Assembly: GCA_024698345.1 (NCBI GenBank)
Contig: JAILRH010000198.1
Coordinates: 1 to 37,165, forward strand
Direction of reading: 5' to 3'
Length of the DNA: 37,165 bases
From: Lachnospiraceae bacterium
GTDB taxonomy: Bacteria; Bacillota; Clostridia; Lachnospirales; Lachnospiraceae
Both the position numbers and the translations under genes were made by a program. The first letter of the stretch is position 1; every line of letters begins with the position of its first letter. Of the stretch, positions 1 to 9,365 are shown piece after piece. Under the pieces are notes generated by a model that saw only the letters and a list, made by a program, of their open reading frames with translations, was not told the DNA's origin and ran no database searches.

Positions 1-140
1 GTAATGATACACTAATCGGGGTGGGTCAAAACACAGTGTAAAAAATAGAAGTTACAGATAAATCTGACCCATTATCAAAAATGCATGGGGTGGGTCAGAT
101 TTAAATGAAAAAGTGGGTCAATTTTACTTGACAATCAACA
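1..140. mobile_element. Probable terminal remnant of an IS21-family element
   Basis: Four copies of a GTGGGTCA(A/G)ATTT-like motif lie at about 21-31, 60-73 (inverted), 88-103 and 112-125, and the stretch ends in TGACAATCAACA at 129-140. Multiple terminal GGGTCAAATTT-type repeats near a TG...CA tip are typical of IS21 (istA/istB) elements. No transposase is present, because the window begins inside the element or the element is truncated. The assignment rests on repeat style only. Confidence 0.42.
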
Positions 141-173
141 AATGTTATTGATTAAACTAAAATATATTAATGT

Positions 174-225
174 AAAAAAGGAGATAAGGAAAATGTGTTA
201 TCATTTTCCTTATCTCCTTTTTTTT
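174..225. terminator. Bidirectional intrinsic terminator after hsdR
   Basis: A perfect 16-bp stem (180-195 with 202-217, loop TGTTAT) is flanked by an A-run on the left and a T-run on the right. It can therefore terminate in both directions. It lies just downstream of the hsdR stop and closes the restriction-modification operon. Confidence 0.92.
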
Positions 226-245
226 GTAAAGTATAATAATCGATC

Positions 246-3200
246 CTATCTAAGATATATATCTTCTACATATGTTTCAGGTGTTGCTTCTTCTACTACT
301 CCTGATTCTGGATCAAATATTTTTCTTTTTCTTAATCTCTCATAGATAAGAGGTCCTAATGTTTCAATCGCCATTTGCATCATTTCTGGTTCATCAAACA
401 TTTTTCTGAAAAACTTATCATTCTGTTCATAGCGTTCAGCAGCCATATTAGGAAAATCTTTTTTAAATAAAAGCATAAAAGTTGCTCTATCATTATTGGT
501 TGCATAACTATGCCATTTTTCTTGCTTTTCATAATCGCTTTCAATCTGCATAAACACCTTATCTATCTCAGTAAATGCAGTGCCAAAACGTTCGTTTATT
601 TTATCAATAATAACTGTCAGAGAATCCTTTTTAGGTTCTTTATGCCCTGCATTGCCACTGATAGGTGTGTATCCGCCCTCGGGCTCTTCCAATTCAATCG
701 AACCTTCAAATTTCTTTTCAAGTTTGTAATACTCCAAAAGAATCATATCGTCTATGTCGATTCTTTTTGGCCCGTTACCTTTTGGAAGCATGGTGTATAA
801 AAATTTGGCATATACACTAAACTTATGAATATCCTTATCGAACATTCTGCAAATCTGCGTTATGTAAGAATACACTCTGTTAAACCTTGCAAGTGTGGAC
901 TTGAAAATATCCTGGCGTTCAGTATCCAATGAGTCAAATCTGTCGATTGCAGGTCTTAAGCAACCTTGCAGTTTTCCTAGATCTCCTGCTGTCTGTTCTT
1001 CTTTTGCATAGAACAATTCGGCAAACTTTTCAATTTCACTTGTCTGATAAACTCTAAACTCATCCAATGTATTTTTCATATCGTAAATAACATTTGGATT
1101 TGTTTCTTCAAGTAAAACTGTTTCTGCATAAAATGGTTCAAAAGATTTCTTTATATCCTCTTCTGTATTAACAAAATCAAGAACAAATGTATCCTGCTTC
1201 CCTCTTGTGGTACGATTTAGTCTTGATAAGGTCTGAACTGCTTTTATTCCAGAGAGCTTTTTATCAACAAACATTGTATGAAGAAGTGGTTCATCAAATC
1301 CTGTCTGATACTTTTCTGCTACAACCAGGATTCCATAATCATCTTCATGGAAAGTTGCTGGCAATGCTTTTTCCTTAATAATTTCTCCGTTCTTATCGAG
1401 GTTCATTCTTTCTTCTGTGAATGGTTCTCCGTTATCCTTTACTTCACCGGAAAAAGCTACCAAAACATCAAGGTTTGTATATCCCTTGTCTTTTATTTGG
1501 CGTCTAAACTCCTGAACATATCTTACAGCATGAAGTCTTGATGGGGTTACAAGCATAGCCTTGGCTTTGCCACCAATCTTGTGTCTTGTAATGTTCATAA
1601 AATGTTCTAGTATAATTGCTGTCTTTTGAGATATGTTATGTGGGTGTAGTGTCTCATAATTAAGAATTGCTTTTGCACCCTGAGTTGTATCAAGTTCGGG
1701 ATTATCGTCTATAGTTTTCAAAATCTTATAGTACATCTTGTATGTAACGTAATTCTTTAAAACATCTAAGATAAATCCTTCTTCAATAGCTTGCTTCATT
1801 GAATAAATATGGTACGGATGATACACACCTTCACTATCTTTTGTTCCAAACATCTGGAGCGTCTTTCCTTTTGGAGTTGCGGTGAAAGCGAAAAATGACA
1901 GATTTTTGTGGTTTCCGTGTGCTGCAAGTTCATCAAGAAGACGATCTTCATCGTCCTTTCTATTGTTCTCTTCCTCTTCTTCCATTTCTGCGTATTCTTT
2001 TAATATGTCTTCCGTATCAGCCAAAGCTCGCTTTAACTTCTTAGCAGCATCACCAGTCTGTGAAGAATGAGCTTCGTCAACAATAATTGCAAAATTTTTA
2101 TTTACCGAATTAACTTCTTTATAAATAACAGGAAATTTCTGCAGTGTTGTAATAATGATTCCCGCTCCACCTTCAATTGCAGCTTTTAGTTGCTGAGAGT
2201 TCTTATCAATCTTTTGTACTACTCCTTCTACGTGATCGAACTGATAAACTGTTGATTGAAGTTGGCTATCTAAAACTTTTCTATCAGTAACAATAATAAC
2301 TGACTGAAATATTTTTTCGTTAAGGTCATTGTGAAGTCCTGCTAATCTATGTGCTAACCAAGCGATAGAATTAGATTTTCCTGAACCAGCACTATGCTGA
2401 ATGAGATAATTCTTGCCTGAGCCATTCTCTTTTACATCAGCGAGGAGTTTGGTAACAACATCCAACTGATGATATCGAGGGAAAATCATTGTTTCCGACT
2501 CTAAATTTCCATCTTTGCCATATTTTTGTTCCAAATGCATGTACTTCTGCAAAATTTCAAGAAGTCTGTCTTTACAAAGAACATTCTCCCAAAGATATGA
2601 AGTATCGTATCCATCTTCATTATTAGGATTGCCTTTTCCTCCAACATTACCGGCGCCGTTACTCCCCTGGTTAAATGGTAAGAAATATGTTGAAGAACCT
2701 TCTAGCTTAGTTGTCATATATACATTTGTTAAATCTACAGCAAAATGTACTAACACTCTTTCTTTAAATGAAAAAATGGTATCTTTTGATGCTCTGTCAA
2801 ACTTATACTGATTAATTGCGTTAGAAGTGTTCTGTCCTGTGAACTGACATTTTAATTCCATTGATACAATGGGGATACCATTAATGAATAAAACAATATC
2901 AATGCTGTTTTCATTCTTTACAGAATAGTGAAGTTGTCTTGTGCAATGAAATATATTTGCTTCATACTGAATTCTGCTTGTTTCGTTCAATGATGTCTCC
3001 GGTTTCCAAAAAACAGCCCTAAACGGAATTCCTCGATCCTTAAATCCATGACGTAAGACATTTAATAAACTCGTCTGTTTGACTTCACGAATAAATCTCT
3101 CAATGATTTGTTTTTCAGAGTCATTGCCATAGATTTTTACATACCTATCCCAATATTTAGGTTGACTATTCTTAATAAACTCTACAAAAGTTTCTTCATC

Positions 3201-3317
3201 TAGTCCGGAGTAACGGTTGAATGAAGAAGGATTTCCCTTTGTATATCCGCCATATGTAGTAAGATATTCTTCTATGTCCTGTTCAAATCTTTTTTCTTTT
3301 ACATCGAAATCTGTCAT
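246..3317 (-). CDS. hsdR: Type I restriction endonuclease subunit R (HsdR)
   Basis: This is the motor and nuclease subunit of a type I restriction-modification enzyme. It translocates DNA by ATP hydrolysis and cuts far from the unmethylated recognition site. At 1023 residues it has the normal full length. The N-terminal PD-(D/E)xK nuclease is visible as IDIVLFINGIP...MELK (about 138-156). The superfamily 2 helicase follows, with Walker A HSAGSGKS (308-315), DEAH (414-417), FTATP (478-482) and a motif VI-like QTLSRLNRTTRGK. The start has a good AGGAGG site and lies 3 bp after the hsdS stop, so it is co-transcribed with hsdM and hsdS. No frameshift or missing motif is seen, and the system looks functional. 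Confidence 0.97.
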   Translation of the reverse strand: MTDFDVKEKRFEQDIEEYLTTYGGYTKGNPSSFNRYSGLDEETFVEFIKNSQPKYWDRYVKIYGNDSEKQIIERFIREVKQTSLLNVLRHGFKDRGIPFRAVFWKPETSLNETSRIQYEANIFHCTRQLHYSVKNENSIDIVLFINGIPIVSMELKCQFTGQNTSNAINQYKFDRASKDTIFSFKERVLVHFAVDLTNVYMTTKLEGSSTYFLPFNQGSNGAGNVGGKGNPNNEDGYDTSYLWENVLCKDRLLEILQKYMHLEQKYGKDGNLESETMIFPRYHQLDVVTKLLADVKENGSGKNYLIQHSAGSGKSNSIAWLAHRLAGLHNDLNEKIFQSVIIVTDRKVLDSQLQSTVYQFDHVEGVVQKIDKNSQQLKAAIEGGAGIIITTLQKFPVIYKEVNSVNKNFAIIVDEAHSSQTGDAAKKLKRALADTEDILKEYAEMEEEEENNRKDDEDRLLDELAAHGNHKNLSFFAFTATPKGKTLQMFGTKDSEGVYHPYHIYSMKQAIEEGFILDVLKNYVTYKMYYKILKTIDDNPELDTTQGAKAILNYETLHPHNISQKTAIILEHFMNITRHKIGGKAKAMLVTPSRLHAVRYVQEFRRQIKDKGYTNLDVLVAFSGEVKDNGEPFTEERMNLDKNGEIIKEKALPATFHEDDYGILVVAEKYQTGFDEPLLHTMFVDKKLSGIKAVQTLSRLNRTTRGKQDTFVLDFVNTEEDIKKSFEPFYAETVLLEETNPNVIYDMKNTLDEFRVYQTSEIEKFAELFYAKEEQTAGDLGKLQGCLRPAIDRFDSLDTERQDIFKSTLARFNRVYSYITQICRMFDKDIHKFSVYAKFLYTMLPKGNGPKRIDIDDMILLEYYKLEKKFEGSIELEEPEGGYTPISGNAGHKEPKKDSLTVIIDKINERFGTAFTEIDKVFMQIESDYEKQEKWHSYATNNDRATFMLLFKKDFPNMAAERYEQNDKFFRKMFDEPEMMQMAIETLGPLIYERLRKRKIFDPESGVVEEATPETYVEDIYLR

Positions 3318-3320
3318 AGA

Positions 3321-4607
3321 CTATACCTCCTTTTTTCCAGTTACCACTTCGTAAATAAGGGATTTTTTGTATTCTTGAAGTTTTTCAATTTTAGCAGTTA
3401 CTATGTTTATGTTTAACTCTATCCCTTTTACTTTTTTTTCTAGATAGTTTGCTATTTCAATCTGCTCTGTTTTGGGTGGTAGCAACACTGGCATACTTTT
3501 TAATAAATCTTGTCCTAGACTTGCTCTAGTTACTAAATTCATTTCTTTGATAAAATATTTTCTATGATGGTTGCTTCTAAAATAATATTTTGCAAATCCT
3601 GTTATCATTTTGTCGTTGTAAGGACGTAGCCTTATTAAAAAACCGGCAAACGTTGCTTTTGGAATGGTTTTCTCACAGACACAAGAAAAGCCTATCTCTT
3701 CAATTGTTTCCGAAGTTCTTGTAAAAAATATATCTCCTTCTAATACGGAATATTTTTTCTGTTCTTCATCTGAAGATTCAATTAATCCGCTAACATTAAG
3801 TGGTAGTGTGTAATTTTTATAAACATCCCCATATGTTACAAAAGGATTGCCTTTTCCAAAATATTCACCACCTTTAGAAATTCCATTTTGTGGTATGCCT
3901 ATATTCCTAGCTCTGCAAATCTCCCAATTAATAGGAATTTTCCCAATAAAGTCAAAACCACTATCCTTCATCTCCACATCAGGATTCAATCCTTTTGTAA
4001 CAGCTTCAGTAATAATTGATAATTTGTATTCCTTCAACTTCTCAATAATTGCCTGCTGTTTCTCAATAATCTCGTCAATCTTGGCACATTTTGAATCCAA
4101 ATAATTAGCGATATGAGTTTGTTCTCTCTCGGAAATATTAGGTATTGGTAACGACAACATATCTTTCGCATTCAAAGCACTTCTAACACCTTCTCCTCCT
4201 AGGTGATTAAACACTTCTTGATAATACATGGATATAAACCAATAATATGAGTATCTATTATCATCACGCTCGTTTGAGAAAACGATATATGCCGGAGATA
4301 CTAAACCAGTATAAGAAGAAAGACCAACTCTACTAGTATTTACATTTTCCAAATCAATCATTTTGAATACCAAACTATTTTCCCTTAGAATCTGATATCC
4401 TTCGAATTTTTCTGGTTGCAATCCTTCAGAATCCTCTTTGCTTCTCTTAATTACACCGTTAAGTGTGAGTGCCAAACGCTCATACTGTTCAACTGCATCA
4501 CCGACAACTTCTTTTTTATTTTTAAATAAGCGTCTTGCTTTCGTTAATCTCCATTCTTTAGGTATCTCTCCAATCCATTCTACTCCGCTATCTTTCATCT
4601 CTCTCAT
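3321..4607 (-). CDS. hsdS: Type I restriction-modification specificity subunit (HsdS)
   Basis: This is the DNA-recognition subunit shared by the methylase and the restriction complex. The 428 residues have the classic two-repeat layout. Each target-recognition half starts with a near-identical phrase (MKDSGVEWIGEIPKEW at about 4, MKDSGFDFIGKIPINW at about 213). Each ends in a conserved helix (IANYLDSKCAKIDEI...LKEYK and IANYLEKKVKGIELN...LQEYKKS) that sets the spacing between half-sites. The start codon overlaps the hsdM stop by 4 bp (ATGA), which indicates translational coupling. The bipartite recognition sequence cannot be read from the protein. Specificity subunits are often exchanged by recombination in the central conserved repeats. 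Confidence 0.96.
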   Translation of the reverse strand: MREMKDSGVEWIGEIPKEWRLTKARRLFKNKKEVVGDAVEQYERLALTLNGVIKRSKEDSEGLQPEKFEGYQILRENSLVFKMIDLENVNTSRVGLSSYTGLVSPAYIVFSNERDDNRYSYYWFISMYYQEVFNHLGGEGVRSALNAKDMLSLPIPNISEREQTHIANYLDSKCAKIDEIIEKQQAIIEKLKEYKLSIITEAVTKGLNPDVEMKDSGFDFIGKIPINWEICRARNIGIPQNGISKGGEYFGKGNPFVTYGDVYKNYTLPLNVSGLIESSDEEQKKYSVLEGDIFFTRTSETIEEIGFSCVCEKTIPKATFAGFLIRLRPYNDKMITGFAKYYFRSNHHRKYFIKEMNLVTRASLGQDLLKSMPVLLPPKTEQIEIANYLEKKVKGIELNINIVTAKIEKLQEYKKSLIYEVVTGKKEV

Positions 4608-6334
4608 AGGTCAAACACCTCCTCAAGGCTTCCCGATAATTCTGTTTCAAGTTCCATTATCTCTGCCATAATGTCTGCAGATGGTCTTGGAGCTTCATAC
4701 TTGTAGAAATAGCGTGTGAATGGAATCTCATATCCCACTTTGGATTTCTTTTCATCAATCCAGGCATCCGGAGCAAATGGTAATACTTCTCTCTCAAAGT
4801 ATTCTTTGATATCTTCCTTAAGTGGTACGTTTTCTGTATCACGAAGGGATGTATCCGGCTGTGGTTTCTTGTTCTTAAGAACAGGATTTCCTTCTTCATC
4901 AAGAAGTGGTCTTTCTACTGTAATCTTTGTGTAACCAAAATCTTCATTATCAAATATCTTGCTTACTTCGTTTTCTACAAAATCACCATATATTCTTGTA
5001 ATCTCAGCAATATACTCTTCTGAAATATCATTACGTTTGTTTCCAAGTGCTTTTCTTCTCTTGACATACATTTCATTTGCATTTATAAGCTGCACTTTTC
5101 CTTCTCTAACAGTTCCAGCTTTCTTGTTTGAAAGTACCCATATATAAGTTGCAATTCCTGTATTGTAGAAAATATCATTTGGTAATGCAATGATTGTTTC
5201 AAGTAAATCATTTTCTAAAATGTATTTTCTGATGTCTGATGGACCAGAACCCGCATCACCTGTAAACAGAGGTGAGCCATTGTGAATTATCGCAATTCTG
5301 CTTCCACCCTGGCGTATATCTTTCATTTTAGCCATAGCAGTCATTAAGAATAACATCTGTCCGTCACTTGCTGCAGGAAGTCCTGCTCCAAATCTTCCAC
5401 CAAATCCAAGCTTTGCTTCTTCCATAACTTTTGCTTTTTCATTCTTCCACTCTCTACCAAACGGTGGATTTGAAAGAATGTAATCAAAAGTCTGTCCTGA
5501 AAACTGATCGTCAGATAATGTATTACCATCTTTGATAAAGTCAGCATTGTTACCTTTAATTAACATATCAGCTTTACAGATTGCGAATGTCTGATCGTTA
5601 ATCTCCTGGCCAAAAGATACTAATTCAGTAGAAGCATTAAGTGAATGAAGATATTCTTCTGCTACAGATAACATGCCACCAGTACCACAAGCAGGGTCGT
5701 AAATAGTTTTTGCCACATTATTTCCGGAAAGAATATCATTATCATCATGGAATAGGATATTAACCATAAGTTCAATAACTTCCCTTGGTGTATAGTGCTG
5801 TCCTGCGTCCTCGTTGTGAGCTTCTGAGAACCTACGAATAATTTCTTCAAAGATATATCCCATTTCCAAATTTGAGATTTCCTTTGGATGGAGATTTCCT
5901 TTGTCAGATGTAAACTCTTTTAAAACAATATAAAGAATACCTTTATTTGCCATAGTTGTGATATGCCCGTCAAACTTAAACTTCTCAATAATGTCCTGAA
6001 CGTTATCCGAAAAACCATTAAGATAATCTCTGAAATTATCTTCGATATGATCCGGATCATTCATTAGTCTTTCAAATGTATATCTACTTGTATTATAAAA
6101 ATCAAATCCTGAAGCTTTACGGAGCAATACATCTTTCATTGGCATACTCTTTACATCTTCATATCTTTCAATAACTTTATCCTTTGTATCATTCAAAATA
6201 CAGTCAAATCTTCTAATAACTGTAAGAGGGAGTATTACATCACCATATTCATGTGGTTTGTATACACCTGTCAATTTATCTGCTATTGCCCATATAAGGT
6301 CTGCTTTCTGATTAATCTTTGCGTTCTGTTTCAT
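4604..6334 (-). CDS. hsdM: Type I restriction-modification DNA methyltransferase (HsdM)
   Basis: This is the N6-adenine methyltransferase subunit, which protects host DNA with HsdS and completes the R2M2S complex with HsdR. Of its 576 residues, the helical N-terminal domain (about 1-150) precedes GQHYTPREV (178-186), the AdoMet-binding motif DPACGTGGM (213-221) and the catalytic NPPFG (289-293). All key residues are intact. It is the first of the three hsd genes. A zinc-ribbon gene, a CoiA-like gene and a DUF3825-like gene precede it on the same strand, with gaps of only 31-49 bp between successive genes, which suggests one long transcript. Confidence 0.97.
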   Translation of the reverse strand: MKQNAKINQKADLIWAIADKLTGVYKPHEYGDVILPLTVIRRFDCILNDTKDKVIERYEDVKSMPMKDVLLRKASGFDFYNTSRYTFERLMNDPDHIEDNFRDYLNGFSDNVQDIIEKFKFDGHITTMANKGILYIVLKEFTSDKGNLHPKEISNLEMGYIFEEIIRRFSEAHNEDAGQHYTPREVIELMVNILFHDDNDILSGNNVAKTIYDPACGTGGMLSVAEEYLHSLNASTELVSFGQEINDQTFAICKADMLIKGNNADFIKDGNTLSDDQFSGQTFDYILSNPPFGREWKNEKAKVMEEAKLGFGGRFGAGLPAASDGQMLFLMTAMAKMKDIRQGGSRIAIIHNGSPLFTGDAGSGPSDIRKYILENDLLETIIALPNDIFYNTGIATYIWVLSNKKAGTVREGKVQLINANEMYVKRRKALGNKRNDISEEYIAEITRIYGDFVENEVSKIFDNEDFGYTKITVERPLLDEEGNPVLKNKKPQPDTSLRDTENVPLKEDIKEYFEREVLPFAPDAWIDEKKSKVGYEIPFTRYFYKYEAPRPSADIMAEIMELETELSGSLEEVFDL

Positions 6335-6377
6335 TTTGCTTGTCTCCTTAGCTATTATTTATAAATATCAATCACTA

Positions 6378-6635
6378 TTATTTGTTATTTTTAGAATTGT
6401 AATATGCTTCAATTTCCTCATCAGTTAACGGATAATTATGATAATCATAGCTCATGCTTGTTTCAACTACTTCTCTACAATATGGGCATTTGTCCTCTTC
6501 TTTGTCGCGACAACCTGGCATTTGTTCCTCACGATATTGCCTATATGGCTTATTGCGCTTCGGACATACTTTTATACCCTCTGATGAACCATACTTCTCT
6601 ATATCACCATGTGTATTAGTATAATAAAAATTCAA
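6378..6635 (-). CDS. Small zinc-ribbon protein, function unknown
   Basis: The 85 residues contain CPKRNKPYR (about 23-31) and GCRDKEEDKCPYC (about 41-53), an arrangement that should bind one zinc ion. The C-terminus is acidic and tyrosine-rich. No catalytic motif is recognised. Similar small CPK...CPYC proteins occur on phages and plasmids of gut Firmicutes, but this is from memory and gives no function. It sits 43 bp upstream of hsdM and 49 bp downstream of the CoiA-like gene on the same strand. An accessory role to restriction or DNA uptake is possible but unproven. Confidence 0.6.
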   Translation of the reverse strand: MNFYYTNTHGDIEKYGSSEGIKVCPKRNKPYRQYREEQMPGCRDKEEDKCPYCREVVETSMSYDYHNYPLTDEEIEAYYNSKNNK

Positions 6636-6684
6636 TGTTATTACCTCTCTTTCGTTTATTATTTTACTACATTAATTTCTATTT

Positions 6685-7581
6685 TTAATCATCTTTCTTT
6701 GACCATACTAAAATCCATTCTTTGTCCTTTACTCCGTATATGTCCCAAGACCAATCCGGAAATTTATACTGATCCTCTGATGTTGAACCGTATACTTTCC
6801 CATAATCTTTCATCTGCTGAACTGGGTCTTTCCATATTTTTACATATTTATTAGTTCCTATCTTCCTAAATATTGCTCTGCTACACTTTGCTTCTTTCCA
6901 TAAAGTGAAAATATCTTCTCCGGTAACTTCTTCATTATCAAACATGTGTACAATATCATCCTCGTTATAACTGATGCCATCGGTGGCAAATCTTGATAAA
7001 CCTTTATCTTTTGCAGCCCATGTTACTTTTATCAGTTCTCCATATCCGTCTCCGTTTATAAGTTGAAGAAATATTGTTACTTTTTTGTTTTTATAATCGT
7101 ACTGATCGAAAGTGTGAAATGCACTATCCCATTTCCATTTATCTTCACTATAATTTATTATCTGCTTTTTATTATTCTGTTCTTCAGTATCGAATATCCA
7201 AATAACTCTGTATCCTAATGCATTGTAGAATCTGTTTCTTTCCTCAAATTCTCCGCTTTTAAGAGTACTGTGTTGAAATTCAAAAACTACCTTTTCATTT
7301 TCAAGTAAAACATCGGCTCTATGTTTCTTTCCATTGTATTCTTTAACCACTTCCTGGCATTCCTTTGGAAATCTGTTTTGCCATTCACAATGCCAATCAG
7401 ACATATCATAATGCCAATTATCGACACAAGTTCTGCCGCTAGCATGTGCGAAATGGTGTCTCCTCATTTCCCCCATGCGTAAAATCAACTCACTTTCGCA
7501 GCTAGGACAATAGTACTTGCTCTGCCTGTTGGTATCGTCTATATATACTTTATTCTTATTTTCATCATTTGCAAAAAGCAT
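6685..7581 (-). CDS. Competence protein CoiA-like nuclease
   Basis: CoiA-family proteins join an N-terminal zinc-ribbon-like module to a restriction-endonuclease-fold domain. They are linked to processing of incoming DNA in naturally competent Firmicutes. This 298-residue protein shows CPSC (25-28), RRHHFAHASG (about 40-50), the tryptophan-rich WHYDMSDWHCEWQ (about 56-68), and the nuclease signature HRADVLLE...VFEFQHST (87-106) followed by YRVIWIFD. The D...ExQ pattern fits the family's active site. It lies in the same operon as a type I restriction system, so it could act on foreign DNA rather than in competence. No competence genes are seen nearby. Confidence 0.75.
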   Translation of the reverse strand: MLFANDENKNKVYIDDTNRQSKYYCPSCESELILRMGEMRRHHFAHASGRTCVDNWHYDMSDWHCEWQNRFPKECQEVVKEYNGKKHRADVLLENEKVVFEFQHSTLKSGEFEERNRFYNALGYRVIWIFDTEEQNNKKQIINYSEDKWKWDSAFHTFDQYDYKNKKVTIFLQLINGDGYGELIKVTWAAKDKGLSRFATDGISYNEDDIVHMFDNEEVTGEDIFTLWKEAKCSRAIFRKIGTNKYVKIWKDPVQQMKDYGKVYGSTSEDQYKFPDWSWDIYGVKDKEWILVWSKKDD

Positions 7582-7612
7582 AATTATATCACTCCCTTTG
7601 TTTGTTGTGAAC

Positions 7613-8875
7613 TTACCACATCTGCTGATACAGTGCCAAATTAATGATTCTGTCTTTTACTTCATCATTGTATGGAAGTACTGTCTTAATTTCCCAAAAC
7701 AAATCTGCTTTATATACAACAAGTATAAGCTCAGGTTCTTCCGTCATTGACCTAAATATATGTAATGGAATAACCCATGATATATCATTTATTCTTGCAC
7801 TATATATAGGTTTGATATATGTTCTGTCACGTTGCTGCATCTTAAGTCCAAGTGTTAAGGCATTTTGAATCTTAACGGCCAGACTGTCCTCTGCTATATC
7901 TTTTATCTCATCAGGAAATCTTTCTCTTCGCTCATCGATGATGTGATTAAGTGCTTTATAGTTAATATCAAACTGCTCAAGAGTTGCCTCGAAATAATTC
8001 TTTGAATCAAAAAATGTCATAGGTTTTATTTCCTGCTGAGCCTGCTCATGAGTAAAGCCTTCGTTTATTCTATCGTTCTTTCCTTCAATAATTTTGTATG
8101 CCATATACTTTTCATTTTTCATATTGTATTTATATAGAAGAAATATATCTACACCAAACTTGTTCAATAACCCTGTATTGATGATTATGGAACGTAAATC
8201 GTTGATTATATAGTAATCAGTTTTTCGTTGTTCTATTATTGATTCGACTCTAGCTCCGATTGTCTTTATATATCGATCAAGACCGTTTTCTGTTTTCCAG
8301 TTATACATGAGAAGCTGCTGTTTGACTTCCTGAGTTACCATTGTAGGCTCAGCTTCGTATTCTCTTTCATTGACTTTCTTTCTAAGTTCTTTATATTCCT
8401 TATCTGCAGCATCCTCTTTATCAGTAGGGCTGATTTTATACATCATATCTTTGTGCGTTCGTTTTTCTATTTTTCTTGCGTACTTATCTTTAAACTTCGT
8501 TAAATTATCATATATAGTCTTTTCTTTATAACTTCTTTTTGCAAGAGAATGTGCAAGGGTGTTTGCATATCCCACATAGTATCCTTCAAATATGTTATTG
8601 TCGTTCTTATATAAAGATATAAACACCGGACTTCCGTTTCTTGCAATGCCGGTATCAAGCCATACGTAATCTGCCTTGTTTGGTTCGTTCTCTGATACGC
8701 CGCCAAGTTCATCGTTTATATAAAATATTGTACAAGGTTCACTTTTGATAAATTCGGCTATATCTTCTATGGTTATATTTATCTCCTTGTTATCCTGGGC
8801 GAACATATATGATATATTCTCAAGAATTGTGTCTGTATTCGTTATTATAATATTGTCTGCTATTTTGAACTCCAT
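7613..8875 (-). CDS. Unrecognised protein, possibly DUF3825-like
   Basis: This is the first gene of the minus-strand operon that ends in hsdR (420 residues, good AGGAGG site). The N-terminal part has YVWLDTGIARNGSPVFISLY (about 70-90). The C-terminal part has ALNHIIDERRERFP and then QNALTLGLKMQQRDRTYIKPIY...WVIPL...ELILVVY. This order recalls DUF3825 proteins, whose role is uncertain. Here the two parts are separated by about 200 charged, mostly helical residues. The resemblance comes from remembered patterns only. No enzyme motif or membrane segment is seen. The 31-bp gap to the CoiA-like gene suggests a shared function. Confidence 0.5.
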   Translation of the reverse strand: MEFKIADNIIITNTDTILENISYMFAQDNKEINITIEDIAEFIKSEPCTIFYINDELGGVSENEPNKADYVWLDTGIARNGSPVFISLYKNDNNIFEGYYVGYANTLAHSLAKRSYKEKTIYDNLTKFKDKYARKIEKRTHKDMMYKISPTDKEDAADKEYKELRKKVNEREYEAEPTMVTQEVKQQLLMYNWKTENGLDRYIKTIGARVESIIEQRKTDYYIINDLRSIIINTGLLNKFGVDIFLLYKYNMKNEKYMAYKIIEGKNDRINEGFTHEQAQQEIKPMTFFDSKNYFEATLEQFDINYKALNHIIDERRERFPDEIKDIAEDSLAVKIQNALTLGLKMQQRDRTYIKPIYSARINDISWVIPLHIFRSMTEEPELILVVYKADLFWEIKTVLPYNDEVKDRIINLALYQQMW

Positions 8876-8934
8876 TTTTATCCTCCTTGTCTTTGGTAAA
8901 GATTAATTATATATATGGTGGGACTATCTCTCAC

Positions 8935-9228
8935 CTGCTGCAACGTTGGTTCTATCCTCCTTCCGTGTTATTAAATTGTGATCCGCTCATCTGCCATATC
9001 CTATGACATAATTCTTATATAAATATTGTACTATTGTGATACTACAAATTCAACGGATTTAATGCATATACATACATATAATAATCTGCTGCATATTTGG
9101 TTCTCTTATCGGCTGCTGCAACATTGGTGTACTGCTGCAACGCTCACATAATATAGGCTTGTATAAGGCTCATATAAGGCCATATAAGACCTTATTTTTA
9201 ATCCCTACTTACAACCCGACTGCTGCAA
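8935..9228 (-). repeat. Left cluster of TTGCAGCAG motifs (inverted orientation)
   Basis: CTGCTGCA(A/T), the reverse complement of (T/A)TGCAGCAG, occurs at 8935, 9086, 9113, 9132 and 9220. The same motif occurs in the opposite orientation in a larger cluster at 9775-10337, so the two clusters face each other around the A/C- and G/T-rich centre. Irregular spacing (19-151 bp) excludes a CRISPR array. Binding sites for a replication or partition protein are a possible explanation. Confidence 0.6.
9025..9053 (-). promoter_or_regulatory. Promoter of the hsd operon
   Basis: On the minus strand TTGAAT (9048-9053) and TACAAT (9025-9030) are separated by exactly 17 bp, giving a start near 9018 and a leader of about 140 nt. 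The leader carries an AAGGAGGA tract and one TTGCAGCAG motif (minus strand, 8935-8943), shared with the repeat clusters of the neighbouring non-coding region. Confidence 0.6.
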
Positions 9229-9365
9229 AATAGGCTCTTTAAAGGGCTTGTATTAACTTGTAAGTAGGCTTTTCTACTTACAACCTTGTGTCCCCCAATT
9301 TTAAAGGGTTTGAGCCATATTTGAGAATAATCGAACTACTACTAACGTAGTAAAACAAACTTTTC

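Noticed and set aside
8960..8985. Lac-operator-like sequence (minus strand TGAGCGGATCACAATT)
   Set aside because: It resembles the E. coli lac operator by 15 of 17 bases, but there is no lacI or lac promoter and no vector sequence around it. Chance similarity in the hsd leader is more likely.
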